From CAVQGM01 sp963712065 (GTDB lineage Bacteria; Actinomycetota; Acidimicrobiia; Acidimicrobiales; Acidimicrobilacustridaceae), in the NCBI GenBank assembly GCA_963712065.1, contig CAVQGM010000001.1, positions 62,001-126,000 on the forward strand: DNA of 64,000 bases. The letters run 5' to 3'. Shown here in pieces: positions 1 through 9,525 of the stretch. The translations under genes and the position numbers were made by a program. The notes beneath the pieces were generated by a model. The model saw only the letters and a list, made by a program, of their open reading frames with translations, ran no database searches and was not told the DNA's origin. How positions within the stretch are numbered: the stretch's first letter is position 1; each line of letters begins with the position of its first letter.

Positions 1-2597
1 GCCCTCGAGGAGGGCCAGGCAGGCCCCGTACCAGGTGGCGTAGAACGCGTGGATCGGTTGGCGGAGGGCGTCGAGCAGGCGTTCGGCGTCGTCCAGGTCG
101 GCACGGGCACCGTCGAGGTCCCCGGCCTCGATGCGACACGTGGCCCGGTGCGTTCGGGCCCGCTGCGCGGATTCGAGGTCGTGCACACGGTCACTGATGG
201 TGACCATCTCGTCGCACAGGCCCACCCGCTCCCCGAGGTTGTCGGGGGTGGAGTAGGGCGTGTAGGCGCCGACCAGCACCTTGGCCAGGGTCGGGTCGTG
301 CCCCAACCGGCGGGCCATGGCGATCGCCTCGGCAGCCGCCGTCTGCCCGCGGCGCACCGAGGCGGCCGAGTCGACCAGCAACCCCGTGCGCGTCGCCTGG
401 ACGGCAAGCAGCCGGGCACGGGAGGTGCTGTCCTCGGGGTCTGTACGGGCCAGGGCGTCCTCGACGACCCCGAGACAGGGGTCGGGGTCGGGGCCGAGCC
501 ACCATGGCCCGGTGCCGGGCGCGGGGCCGGCGAGAGCGGCCCGGGCCAGCCGCGCCGGGTCGTCCAACCGCCGGGCGCCGTCGGCGGCCGCGAGCAGGGC
601 CGCCTCGCCGGCCACGACGTCGCCGGCTCGGTGCAACGCCTCCGTCAGGTCGATCCGCAGGTCGCAGGACTCCCCGGTGTCGGCCAGCCCGGCCGCCTCC
701 AGCAGGTCGAGCGCGGCGCGGTGGTGGCTGGCGGCTTCCTCGAAGGCCAGGTCCTCTCGTGCCCGGTCGGCGGCCCGGCGCCGGGAGCGGACGGCCACGT
801 CGACGCCGACCAGGGGAGCGGCCTGGGTGGCGTGATGAGCCAGCTCGCCGAGTCGCCGCTCGCCGCCGGGGAGCGCGTCGAGGGCGCCGAGGACGTCACG
901 GTGCTGGCGGATGCGCTCGGAGGGAGTGAGGCCGCGGTAGAGGGCGTCGCGGATGAGGGCGTGGGCGAACTGGCGACCCCCGAGCACCTCGTGGGTCCCG
1001 ACCAGACCGGCGGCTTCGGCGTCGGCCAGGGCGCCGAGGACGAGATCGTCGTCACCGACCACCGCACACAGCAGGGGGAGGTCGAAGCGCTGGCCGATCA
1101 CCGCGGCGGTGCGCAGGACGGCTTGGTGGGTGGGCTCGAGCTGGGCGACCCGAGCGGCGACCATGGTCGAGGCGCCCTGCGGCACCCCGAGGGCGGCCAG
1201 GTCGATCTCGTCGCCCCGGATGGCCCCGTTGCCCCGGATGGCGTGGAGGATCTCGGTCACGAAGAACGGGTTGCCGTCGGTGGCCTCGTAACAGGTCGCG
1301 GCTCAACCGACCGGTCTCGACGGCGACGACCGGTCGCCTCGTCGGCCAAGGCGACCACGTCCGGCTCGGTCAACCCGGTCAGGTGCTGCAGCCGAACCCC
1401 CAGGGACGCGGTGGGCCTCGACGAGCAGCTCGGTGAGGGGGTGGCCCGGACCCACCTCGGTCTCGCGGTAGCAGCCGATCAGCAGCACTCGCAGCGGCAG
1501 GTCGACCTGCAGCAGGTGGGTGACGAGGGCGATGGTGGGCCGGGCCGCCCACTGCAGGTCGTCGAGCACCACCATCAGGGGCCGGGTCCGGGAGATGTTG
1601 GACAGCAGCTCCGCCACCGCCTCGAAGAGCCGGTAGCGCTGGGTCTCGGGCTCGGCGGGCAGCGGTTCGGCCAGCCCCGGCACCCGCTCGGCGAGCTGGG
1701 GGGTGAGGCGGACCAGCTCTCCCGACAGCGACCCGAGCTGGCCGGCGAGCTCCGCCTGGGGGCAGGCGCGGAGGTAGCCGCCGAGGGCCTCGACCACCGG
1801 CTGGTAAGGGACGCCCAACTCCGGTTCGGCCCGACCGTAGAGCACCACGCCACCCTCGGCTCCGACCGGGTCGCGAACTGGGACACCAACCGGGTCTTGC
1901 CGATCCCGGGCTCGCCGGCCACGAACAACGCCCGCCGCTCACCGGCCACCACGGCCGCCCACGCCTCGTCCAACCGGTCGAGCTCGGCGTTGCGGCCGAC
2001 GAAGGCGAACCCGCCGACGGGGACCAGCCCGCCGGGCAGGGCCAGCAGCGGCTCGGTGCTCGGCTCCCACCGGACCGCACTCGTCGAGACCGGTCCGGGC
2101 AGGCCCTTCAGCGCCAGCTCCCCCACGGGCACGAACACGTCGCCCGCACGGCTCCCGGCCAGGAGTCGCACGACGTCGGCGACCAGGATCTGTCCGCCCT
2201 CGGCCGCCGCGCACAGGCGGGCCGCTTCGATCACCGGCGTCCCGAACACGTCGTCGCCTTCGGTGGTCACGTCTCCCAACGAGACACCGATGCGCACCGA
2301 CAGCGGGGCCAACGCGTCGGGCCGTCGGTTGTACCGATCGATCGCCTGCTGGATGGCGATCGCCCCCGCCACCGCCTCCGCCGCGCCCGGGAAGGTGGCC
2401 ATGATCCCGTCGCCGGTCGACTTCACGACCTGCCCGCCCCGCGCGCCCACCGCGTCGGCCAGGAGCTCGTCATGGGCGTGCCGCAGCGCGTCGGCCGTCT
2501 CTTCTCCCAGCGCGATGCGCTGCGACGTGGAACCGACCAGATCCGTGAACAACACCGCCATCAGGGACGGGCCCTGCGCTCCGACCGGATCTCCCAT
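1..2597 (-). pseudogene. Class III adenylate cyclase-AAA ATPase regulator, frame-broken, 3' end outside window
   Basis: The N-terminal part reads as a class III nucleotide cyclase domain (FTDLVGST, then VKSTGDGIMATF, with the metal and catalytic region conserved). It is followed by an AAA module with a Walker A (GEPGIGKTR) and a Walker-B-like stretch (LMVVLDDLQWA), then a helical-repeat region with ATDGNPFFVTEI. This is the usual layout of large cyclase/LuxR-type signalling ATPases in Actinobacteria. The reading frame is lost near 1875, near 1398 and near 1295, and no single frame spans the protein. From about 1290 down to base 1 the C-terminal frame is open and leaves the window. Clustered indels within 600 bp fit either a decaying gene or poor consensus sequence. 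The start at 2597 is the first start ahead of the cyclase domain. Confidence 0.8.
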
Positions 2598-2673
2598 CAG
2601 ATCGCAGCGTCACCCGCCGTCGGGCCGCCCCCCAGGGCCGAACGACCCGAACCCGGCACACGTGACCCGTCGG

Positions 2674-3078
2674 TCAGGTCGTCTTGACCACCATGACCGT
2701 GCACGGCGACTCGTTGGTGACCGCGCTGGCCACGCTTCCGAGGACGCGGCGAGCGCCGTGAGCGCCCTTGTTGCCGATGACGATGAGATCGGCCTGCACC
2801 TGGTTGGCGACATCCACGATGGCCGCAGCCGGCTTCGCCGGCAGCGCGTGGATGGTGACGGCACGACCGGTCGGATCGATCTCGGTCGCCATCCCCTCGA
2901 CCATGCGTTCGGCGGCGCGCCGCTCGTCGCTGATCTCGACGCCACCACGGGGACTGTCCGTGAAGGCCACCACGAGGTGGACGTGGGCGCCGACCGCCTT
3001 GGCCAGCCGGGCGCCCTCGCGGCACGCATGATGGGCGGTGTCAGACGGATCGAGGCCGATCACGACGTTGGTGAACAA
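2674..3078 (-). CDS. Universal stress protein, UspA family
   Basis: A single Usp domain of 134 residues. It begins TNVVIGLDPSDTA, has the central DLIVIGNKGAHGARRVLGSV segment matching the ATP-binding glycine-rich loop (G-x2-G...G-S), and ends CTVMVVKTT. Such proteins are cytoplasmic nucleotide-binding stress proteins. The natural N-terminus requires a TTG start at 3078, preceded by an AGGTGGGAG Shine-Dalgarno; extending further upstream adds only low-complexity residues. A TAAGCT box about 30 nt upstream could be its -10. It lies just upstream of the broken cyclase gene on the same strand, so co-transcription is possible but unproven. Confidence 0.85.
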   Translation of the reverse strand: MFTNVVIGLDPSDTAHHACREGARLAKAVGAHVHLVVAFTDSPRGGVEISDERRAAERMVEGMATEIDPTGRAVTIHALPAKPAAAIVDVANQVQADLIVIGNKGAHGARRVLGSVASAVTNESPCTVMVVKTT

Positions 3079-3327
3079 CTGCTCCCACCTCTCATCGACG
3101 AGCGACGGGAGCTTACCGTCGACCGGCCGGCACGCTGGACGGTGCCGGAGACGACGACCGCGACGACGACATCGGGCCCGTGAGCCGCGCTCGTCCCCGT
3201 CGCCGGGCCGGCCCGGCGGAGGCGCAACCGATCGGATGGTCGTCAAGTGCCGAGCTCTCGATGCCGATGGATCACGTGGCGGAACACCAGGCGTGGCGGA
3301 CGCCTCTTCGAGCAGGGAGCCCGAACC

Positions 3328-3873
3328 ATGAGCATCCGTACCCGTCGAGCGGCCACCCTCGCGTCGCTCGCCCTCGCCGCGGCGTTGGTCGTGCTGGCCG
3401 CGGGTCCTGCCGCCGCGTACGACTTCCCGAGCACCAACGACGCCAACCGGGCCGCCGGGCGGCCGCACGTGAACGCAGTGTCCGCCGGGCCGGGCTCGGT
3501 GATCCTCGAGTTCGTCAACCCCACGAGCTCGCTCGCGTTCTTCGAGTACCGCATCGACGGGCAGACGGTGGGGACCACGCCGCACCCCGTGGTGACCGGC
3601 GACGTGATCCATCCGGGCGTCTGCGTCGACGGACGGCCCGTCCCCGCCCCCGGATGCTCCTCGGCCCCCGTCGTGCGGACCTTCCAGGCGACGGCCGTCG
3701 TCGAGGTGCGGCTGGCCCTCGGCGGTGAACGCGACTGGGACTTCGACTGGACGTCGTTCGCGGTCGGATCCATCACGAAGGACAGCTGCAAGAAGGGCGG
3801 ATGGGCACAGCTCGGGTTCCGCAACCAGGGCCAGTGCATCCGGTTCGTGAACACCGGCTACGACAGCCGTTGA
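3328..3873 (+). CDS. Secreted protein with C-terminal CKKGGW...NQGQC motif
   Basis: The protein is 181 residues and starts with a clear Sec signal peptide: RTRR, then a run of Ala/Leu/Val, then an AAA-Y cleavage region near residue 31. The mature part has no recognised enzymatic motif and holds two cysteines near C-V-D-G and APGCSS. The extreme C-terminus reads KDSCKKGGWAQLGFRNQGQC, a tail seen on many otherwise unrelated secreted actinobacterial proteins (knowledge of the motif, not a search result). The ATG at 3328 is chosen because it begins the signal peptide and has AGGGAG upstream. Function unknown; an extracellular or wall-associated role is inferred. Confidence 0.8.
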   Translation: MSIRTRRAATLASLALAAALVVLAAGPAAAYDFPSTNDANRAAGRPHVNAVSAGPGSVILEFVNPTSSLAFFEYRIDGQTVGTTPHPVVTGDVIHPGVCVDGRPVPAPGCSSAPVVRTFQATAVVEVRLALGGERDWDFDWTSFAVGSITKDSCKKGGWAQLGFRNQGQCIRFVNTGYDSR

Positions 3874-3954
3874 CCGGGCGGCGGGCCAGGGTCGCAGGTC
3901 GTACCGTCCTCGCCGTCCGGCCCCACACCCTCCGCCGCGCGGACCTGCGGCGAT

Positions 3955-3994
3955 GCGCACTCCTACGGCATGCCCCGTCCGACGACTGCGCTGC
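3955..3994 (+). repeat. 40-bp direct repeat, copy 1
   Basis: Matches 8007-8046 at 39 of 40 positions in the same orientation. The stretch ends within about 15 bp of the point where the alpha/beta hydrolase remnant on the other strand loses its homology. It is not part of any intact gene. Confidence 0.85.
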
Positions 3995-4007
3995 CCTCTC
4001 CGCCCTG

Positions 4008-4212
4008 GCGATCGTGACGCTCTCGACGCGCTCGGGATGGTCGGCGGCGAAGAGCTGCGCCATCGCTCCTCCCTCGGACTGCCCGAAGACGTGCGCGGAC
4101 TCCCACCCGAGCGCATCCATGACGGCAACGATGTCTTCGTTGCGCTGCTGGATCGTCGGTGGCTCATCGAAGCGGTCCGACATGCCGATGCCGCGCTTGT
4201 GAACCCGACACC
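4008..4212 (-). pseudogene. Alpha/beta hydrolase fragment
   Basis: An approximately 68-residue piece reads KRGIGMSDRFDEPP, then NEDIVAVMDALGWESAHVFG, then QSEGGAMAQLFAADHPERVE. This is the middle of an alpha/beta hydrolase of the kind often fused to or beside adenylate cyclases. The nucleophile elbow (GQSEG) is present, but the N-terminal oxyanion region and everything after the helix following the elbow are missing, including the catalytic Asp and His. The surrounding frame is open but unrelated to the fold, so this is a remnant. It stops beside the 40-bp repeat at 3955-3994. Confidence 0.7.
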
Positions 4213-4437
4213 GCGCCGTCCGCGCCGCGCGGCTGACCGGCACTCGGATCTCGCTTCTGACGCCCGACGAGATCCCTGCCGCGCCGTTCCGGTCGGAGGT
4301 CGGCGGCGACGTGATCGACGCCGCCGTGATTGACTGGGACACGAGAGGCGCCTGCGGCCTCGCCTTTGCGGCGGGGAGCGGGGAACACGACGCACCGGGT
4401 CGGGGCCGGGAGCGACGTCGCCCACCGACATTCCCCG
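4213..4437. other. Intergenic, no gene seen
   Basis: I see no coding signal with family resemblance and no clear hairpin here. It separates the hydrolase remnant from the WS/DGAT gene and presumably carries the promoter of the latter. Confidence 0.5.
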
Positions 4438-4447
4438 GGGGAGGCTC

Positions 4448-5863
4448 ATGGGCTACCAGCGGCTTTCGGCCCAGGACACCGTCTTTCTGCGGATCGAGGA
4501 CGAGCGCCAGCCGCAACACGTCGGCTCGCTCTCGATCTACGAGGGCGACGCCTGGCGGGACGAGACGGGCCGCATCCGCATCGACGAGCTGCGGGCGTTC
4601 ATCGCCGGACGCGCCCATCGCGTGCCCCGCCTGCGGCAACGGCTGATGTTCGTCCCGTTCGGCCAGGGACGACCGGTGTGGGTTGACGACGACGGCTTCG
4701 ACGTCTCCTACCACGTGCGGTTGACGGCCCTGCCCCGCCCCGGAGACGAGGAGCAGCTACTCGAGCTCATGGGACGGGTCCAGTCCCTGCCGCTCGACCG
4801 CGCCCGGCCGCTGTGGGAGCTCTGGTTCGTGGACGGCCTCCAGGACGACCGGGCGGCCCTGATCATCAAGACCCACCACGCACTCGGCGACGGCATCGCC
4901 AACGTCGACCTCGGCATGGCCCTCGTCGACCTCACCGCCGAGATCCCCGAAGACGCCGCGCCCCCCGAGTGGCAGCCCGCCCCCGCCCCGAGCCCCACCC
5001 GCCTGCTCGTCGACAGCGTCGCCGAGCAGCTCGCCCGGCCCGTCGACCTCGTGCGCAACGGCATCGCCGCCGTGCGTGCCCCCGCCGACGCCGCCGCCGC
5101 GGTGACCAACGTCGCCCGCACCCTCTGGACCATGTCGGTACAGCCGCGCCCAGCGCCGTGGAACACCACGGTGACCCAGCACCGGCGGTGGCGTCCGGCC
5201 CGCGTATCGCTCGAGCGCGCCCGGCAGACGAAGGCGGTGGCGGGGGTCAGCCTCAACGACGTGGTCGTCGCCGCCTGCACGAACGGCCTCCGGCGTTTCC
5301 TGCTCGACCACGGTGAGGACGTCGAGGACCGCACCCTCAAGGCGATGGTGCCCGTGTCGACCCGCCGCGAGGACGAGCACGGTGACACCCTCGGCAACCG
5401 GGTGTCGATGTTCGTGGTCGACCTCCCCGTGGGGGAGCCCGACGTGCTCGGGCAACTCCGCGACGTCCACCGCCAGACCACGGAGCTGAAGCAGTCGGGT
5501 CTGGTCGACGGCGCCTCCACCGTGATCGAGCTGGCCGACGGGCTCACGCCCCTGGCGGCACCGCTCACCCGGTTCGTGAGCCACCACATCCCCATGAACC
5601 TGGTGATCACGAACATCCCCGGGCCACCGATCCCGCTGTGGTTGAGGGGAGCGCCGCTGCGCGAGGTCTTCCCCTACGTCGAGGTGGTCGACCGCGAGGG
5701 GCTGACCATCGCCGTGCTGTCCTACGCCGACCAGCTCCTCTTCGGCGTCACCGCCGACCGCGACGTCGTGCCGGACCTCGGCCTGCTGGCGGAGCACCTC
5801 GAAAAGGCCTTCGACGAGCTGGCGGCCGCGTTCGACGCGGCGGCGACGACTGCGGCATCGTGA
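4448..5863 (+). CDS. Wax ester synthase/diacylglycerol acyltransferase (WS/DGAT)
   Basis: The protein is 471 residues, the normal size for bacterial WS/DGATs, which transfer acyl groups from acyl-CoA to fatty alcohols or diacylglycerol to make neutral storage lipids at the inner membrane surface. The catalytic HHxxxDG motif is intact as HHALGDG at residues 143-149. Also present are RPLWELW ahead of it, SLNDVVVAACTNGLRRFL in the middle and NIPGPPIPLWLRGAPL near the C-terminus, all typical family blocks. A GGGGGAGG Shine-Dalgarno stands just ahead of the ATG. It lies alone between convergent or unrelated genes. A fatty-acyl reductase at 45.1 kb could supply its alcohol substrate. Confidence 0.93.
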   Translation: MGYQRLSAQDTVFLRIEDERQPQHVGSLSIYEGDAWRDETGRIRIDELRAFIAGRAHRVPRLRQRLMFVPFGQGRPVWVDDDGFDVSYHVRLTALPRPGDEEQLLELMGRVQSLPLDRARPLWELWFVDGLQDDRAALIIKTHHALGDGIANVDLGMALVDLTAEIPEDAAPPEWQPAPAPSPTRLLVDSVAEQLARPVDLVRNGIAAVRAPADAAAAVTNVARTLWTMSVQPRPAPWNTTVTQHRRWRPARVSLERARQTKAVAGVSLNDVVVAACTNGLRRFLLDHGEDVEDRTLKAMVPVSTRREDEHGDTLGNRVSMFVVDLPVGEPDVLGQLRDVHRQTTELKQSGLVDGASTVIELADGLTPLAAPLTRFVSHHIPMNLVITNIPGPPIPLWLRGAPLREVFPYVEVVDREGLTIAVLSYADQLLFGVTADRDVVPDLGLLAEHLEKAFDELAAAFDAAATTAAS

Positions 5864-5903
5864 GCGGACCTCGGCCCGAGCAAGCGGGATCGGGCCGACC
5901 CCG

Positions 5904-6644
5904 TCAGAAGTTCCGACCGAGTTCACGGGCCCGCTCGAGGTACCCGCGCCTCGTGTCGTCGTCGGCACCGTGAACGGCGTAGAACAGCACGTGCTCGACG
6001 TGCTTGATCCCCGGATAGGTCAACGTGTACTCATCGATGACCTTGCACATGGCCTCGCGGAGCCCGGTGTCATAGGAACGCTCATCCCAGATCGTCGTCT
6101 GCATGATCAGCGCCTTCTCGTGCGTCAGCAGCCCCCGACGGCCGCTGATGTCGCCCCGCCAGGCCTCCTCCGTCAGGTCGTAGGCGAACCCCGGCGTCCA
6201 GACGCGATCGAACCAACCCTTCAGGATGACCGGGAAGCTCAAGAAGTGCACCGGCGCGATGAACGCAAGCGCCTGCGCACGCGCCACCTTCTGCTGCTGC
6301 GCGAGCACGTCCTTCGGCTGAAAGCGCTCCCGCAACAACCGGATGATGCCGCGAGCGTCGCGGTCGCCGAGCAGCCGCGTCATCGCGAGACGCCGCAGCG
6401 GTCCGCCCGCCCCCTCCATCACGGACTCCCGGACGTGCATCCGGTCGAGCACGTCGTCCGGGACGCTCTCGCTCAACCAGCTTGGCGTGTCGCGCGGGCG
6501 GTGCACCGGGTCGAAGCCGATCGCATACAGGTCGATGACTTCGCTCGAGTGCCCGGCCTCACGCAGACCTGCCGTGAACTCATCCAGGATCGCGTGACAG
6601 AACGACTTCGGGTTCGAATGCGCAAACACTGTCAATACGTGCAC
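5904..6644 (-). CDS. NAD(P)H-dependent flavodoxin-fold oxidoreductase (quinone reductase-like)
   Basis: A 246-residue protein of the NQO1/MdaB-like flavodoxin family, which uses FMN or FAD to reduce quinones or related electrophiles. It opens with VHVLTVFAHSNPKSF (beta-1 and phosphate loop), has the LAFIAPVHFLSFPVILKGWFDRV block (the P-[VL]-[HY]-[FW] loop that stacks on the flavin, then KGWFDRV), and GRRGLLTHEKALIMQTT. The GTG at 6644 is chosen because it begins the first strand and has GAGAGG six bases upstream. It is convergent with the WS/DGAT gene (40 bp between stops). The exact substrate cannot be told from sequence. Confidence 0.87.
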   Translation of the reverse strand: MHVLTVFAHSNPKSFCHAILDEFTAGLREAGHSSEVIDLYAIGFDPVHRPRDTPSWLSESVPDDVLDRMHVRESVMEGAGGPLRRLAMTRLLGDRDARGIIRLLRERFQPKDVLAQQQKVARAQALAFIAPVHFLSFPVILKGWFDRVWTPGFAYDLTEEAWRGDISGRRGLLTHEKALIMQTTIWDERSYDTGLREAMCKVIDEYTLTYPGIKHVEHVLFYAVHGADDDTRRGYLERARELGRNF

Positions 6645-6801
6645 AGGACACCTCTCGACTCGACCAAGGGATGGGGCAAAGCCTTTCAGGACGACGAGGT
6701 CCCCCAGGTACTCGCGCGACCGCTCCACCCATCCATCGAGCTGGCCCGCCCCGGGTTGGGGTGGGCTTAGACCACCAGCACATGATCCACGACGGAGTCG
6801 G

Positions 6802-7794
6802 TCATCGGTTCGTATCCGTCTCGTCGTCGTGCGAAGCCGTCGAGGCGAGCGCGACCACGGCCGAGACACGCTCGGCGACGCGTCGCGCAAGCCGTGCACA
6901 GTCAGCCGTCCCGTCGCGATCGATGTACTCGTCGACGTCCACGGTCGAAGAGAAGTCACATCCGGTCAGCTCCCGACACTGGGTGCTGCCGAACTCCGCT
7001 TCGAACCATCCGCTCAGCTCGTGTCCGAGGTTCATGACCCGATTGAACGCGTTGAGCTCGTCGGTGAAGGCATCGCCGCCCACCGCCATCGTCGCGATCA
7101 TGCGCGCCACGCGGCCGTGGCTGTTCTCGATCTCACCCAGCGCCAGACCCAGTGCCATCACCCCTGCGGTCAGCGCACTGCAGGTCATGCCTGCGAACAC
7201 GGTGCCGCCCATGAAGGCCGTGACGGCGTCGCTCAGATCCTCGTCGGGCGCCGGCGACGTCACAGACTCACACAAGACCGCGTCGGCACAATGGAAGCCG
7301 CGTTCCTTCCAGTGCTCGTACAGCCGGCGGTATGCCGCTCGGGCCTCCGGCTCGATGACCCCGGCGACCGGAGCGTCGATGCACTCTGCGCACATCGCGG
7401 GCGCCTCACGCACCACTGCGATGCAACGGACCGGCACCCGGCTCGTGCCCCTGATCTCCCGACACTGGGTCGTGCCCTGTGCGTCCGCGAACCGAGCGAG
7501 CACGTCGTGACCCGCTTCCACGACAACCGGCAACCCGTCCTCGGCTTCGGCGCGGCCGCGTTCGAGGCCGAGCTGCACCAAGGGTGCAGTGATCCCACCG
7601 CACTCGCCGCCCGTGTTGCCGATGCCACCCGGCAGCCCCGCGGTGAGCATGATCGGCCACGACGCGGTCGAGCCCGAGGCATCCAGCAGCGTCTTCATCA
7701 CGGTGGGCGCACAGTGACCCATCCGCAACAGGTTCCCCACGCTGCGTCGCCGCAACGTCGCCTTCGAGGTGAGCTCATGATCCTCACCGGGCAT
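6802..7794 (-). CDS. C_GCAxxG_C_C family protein, tandemly duplicated
   Basis: A 330-residue protein built from two copies of the C_GCAxxG_C_C (split-Soret-like, putative redox) domain. Copy 1 has GHCAPTVMKTLL, GGIGNTGGECGGITAP and GTTQCREI. Copy 2 has GFHCADAVLCESV, GGTVFAGMTCSALTAG and GSTQCREL. Each half therefore keeps the conserved cysteine spacing and the G-[ST]-T-Q-C-R-E element, about 170 residues apart. Cysteine-rich proteins of this family are thought to bind metal or act in redox, but no reaction is established. The ATG at 7794 has GGAGGTG seven bases upstream; the frame upstream of it is low-complexity. Confidence 0.8.
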   Translation of the reverse strand: MPGEDHELTSKATLRRRSVGNLLRMGHCAPTVMKTLLDASGSTASWPIMLTAGLPGGIGNTGGECGGITAPLVQLGLERGRAEAEDGLPVVVEAGHDVLARFADAQGTTQCREIRGTSRVPVRCIAVVREAPAMCAECIDAPVAGVIEPEARAAYRRLYEHWKERGFHCADAVLCESVTSPAPDEDLSDAVTAFMGGTVFAGMTCSALTAGVMALGLALGEIENSHGRVARMIATMAVGGDAFTDELNAFNRVMNLGHELSGWFEAEFGSTQCRELTGCDFSSTVDVDEYIDRDGTADCARLARRVAERVSAVVALASTASHDDETDTNR

Positions 7795-7925
7795 GACGGG
7801 CCACCTCCGGTTCGCCAAGGCAGGCGCCGAGCCCCGCGAAGCCAAGACCGTACCCGACCGCTGCGAAGCCCCGGCAGCCGGCACCTGCTCCCCGAACGCA
7901 CGGTTCCCTCGCGGGGCAGGGGTCG

Positions 7926-8006
7926 CGAGGCTCGACGATCGAGACGCTCGCCCAGGAGCTCGGCATTCACCGCACCAGCGTCAAGACCCACCTGGAGCGC
8001 CAGGGC
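7926..8006 (+). pseudogene. Helix-turn-helix fragment resembling a recombinase C-terminus
   Basis: One frame reads RGSTIETLAQELGIHRTSV followed by KTHLERQG, which resembles the Hin-type helix-turn-helix at the C-terminus of serine recombinases. No recombinase catalytic domain lies upstream and there is no start in frame, so only the DNA-binding tail survives. It ends exactly where the second copy of the 40-bp repeat begins. Confidence 0.45.
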
Positions 8007-8046
8007 GCGCACTCCTACGGCATGCCCCGTCCGCCGACTGCGCTGC
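8007..8046 (+). repeat. 40-bp direct repeat, copy 2
   Basis: One mismatch from 3955-3994. It sits between the HTH fragment and the promoter of the DUF222/HNH gene. The two copies bracket about 4 kb holding WS/DGAT, the flavodoxin-fold reductase and the C_GCAxxG_C_C gene. Confidence 0.85.
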
Positions 8047-8098
8047 GCTCTGCGCCCCTCCGAGCGCCCTGCCGGCCCGCATCGTCATCGTTTTGTCA

Positions 8099-8135
8099 TT
8101 GCCGGAGCGAACTGGTGTTCGCTATGATGGTCGGC
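8099..8135 (+). promoter_or_regulatory. Promoter of DUF222/HNH gene, probably leaderless
   Basis: TTGCCG at 8099-8104 and a near-consensus TATGAT at 8123-8128 are separated by 18 bp. The start codon at 8136 lies where the transcript would be expected to begin, and no Shine-Dalgarno is present. Confidence 0.65.
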
Positions 8136-9372
8136 ATGGAGTTGGGGACCCTCCGAGACGGCTTGCGGGCCGCGGTGGCCGGCTTCGAGCCGGGGTGCCT
8201 GACCGGGGCCCAGGCGGTCGAGGCGGTCGAGGTGTTCGCCGAGATGAAGCGGCTGGCCGAGACCGGCCAGGCGCTCGCCGCCAAGAGGGTCGAGGAGGCC
8301 AACGCCTGGCAGGCGTCGGGCTCGCGGTCGGTGCGGGAGTTCCTGGCCACCAGGACCGGGGAGTCACCGGGCGGTGTCGGCAAGCTGGTCGACACCGCCC
8401 GCAAGCTCGAGTCGTTGGGTCCGACGGGTGACGCGGTGCGCGCCGGTGAAGTGTCGATCGACCAGGCCGCGGCGATCGCCCGGGCGGCCGAGGTCGACCC
8501 GTCGTCGGAACATGACCTGTTGGCGACCGCGAAGCGCACCGATCTCGGGCGGCTGAAGAAGGCCGCGGCCGAGGCGAGGGCGGCCGGGGACCCCGACGAA
8601 CAGCGCCGCTACGCAGCGGCAACGCCACGACCGGGAGCTGAGGACCTTCGTCGACGACGAGGGCATGGGCAACGTCCATTGGCGCACCACCCTCGACGAC
8701 TACAGCGAGTTCGTCTCGTTGCACCAACGCTTCCGGGAGGACGCGTTCAAGGCCGCGTACCGGGCTGGGCGACGCGATCCCGACCGGCATCTCGCCTCCG
8801 ACGCCATGGTGCGCCTCATCCGGGCGTCGTCGTCGGGTGGTGACGGGTCGACACCGGTCCGAGAGCCGCGGGTGTACATCCACGTCACCGACACCGCCGT
8901 GCTGCGCGGCCGCACCGCCCCGGGTGAGACCTGCGAGATCGCCGGCGTCGGCCTCATCCCGGTGAAGGTGGCCCGCCAGATGTGGGGGCCCAACCCGTTC
9001 GTGTCGCTGGTGGAGACCGACGGCACCGACGTCCACCGCGTCGTGCGGCTCGGACGGCGCCGACCCCCCGAGATCGACGACGCCCTGCTGGTGCGCGACC
9101 GCTGCTGCGTCGTGCCCGGCTGTGCCAGCACCCGCCGGCTCGAGGTGCACCACACCGTCCCGTTCGCCGCATCCGGCCGCACCACGTTGGACGAGCTCGC
9201 CACCGTGTGCGCTCACCACCACGACCTCATCACCCACCGCGGCCACGACCTGCGCGGCGGCCCCGGACGGTGGACCTGGCACCCACCCGACGAACACGGC
9301 GAGGCCCGCGACACCAGCGACCCACACGCCGGCCCCGACCCACCCGACCAGCTCGGCTTCGACGCCGCCTGA
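8136..9372 (+). CDS. DUF222/HNH endonuclease-like protein (13E12 repeat family), frameshifted
   Basis: The N-terminal half is the DUF222 helical domain (LTGAQAVEAVEVFAEMKRLA, EVSIDQAAAIARAAEV). The C-terminal half ends with an HNH nuclease domain: RDRCCVVPGC, LEVHHTVPFA and VCAHHHDLITHRG, with the zinc cysteines and catalytic histidines in place. These proteins are multicopy in actinobacteria and of unproven function. Removing one base at 8616 joins the two halves (QRRYA then RQRHDREL) into an approximately 410-residue protein of normal length. The break may therefore be a sequence error or a recent mutation. The start at 8136 is the ATG that fits the TATGAT promoter. Confidence 0.85.
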
Positions 9373-9525
9373 ACCGGTGACGGCGGCTCGATCCCGAGCA
9401 CCCGCGAGACATGCCCACGCGATCGTCGACCGCGCCGCAACCGGGCCCGCTCTGCCCCCCGACCTCAGGCACAGCGCCCCCAGCGGCCGCCGACGGTATG
9501 CACACGAAACCGCAGGTCACGACGG

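Noticed and set aside
49..3183. Plus-strand open frame of over 1000 codons
   Set aside because: Antisense shadow of the cyclase/ATPase gene and UspA; Gly/Val/Arg-rich with no domain signature. High GC makes such frames common.
8616..8616. Programmed frameshifting in the DUF222/HNH gene
   Set aside because: No slippery heptamer or downstream pseudoknot is evident and the same kind of single insertion occurs in four unrelated genes.
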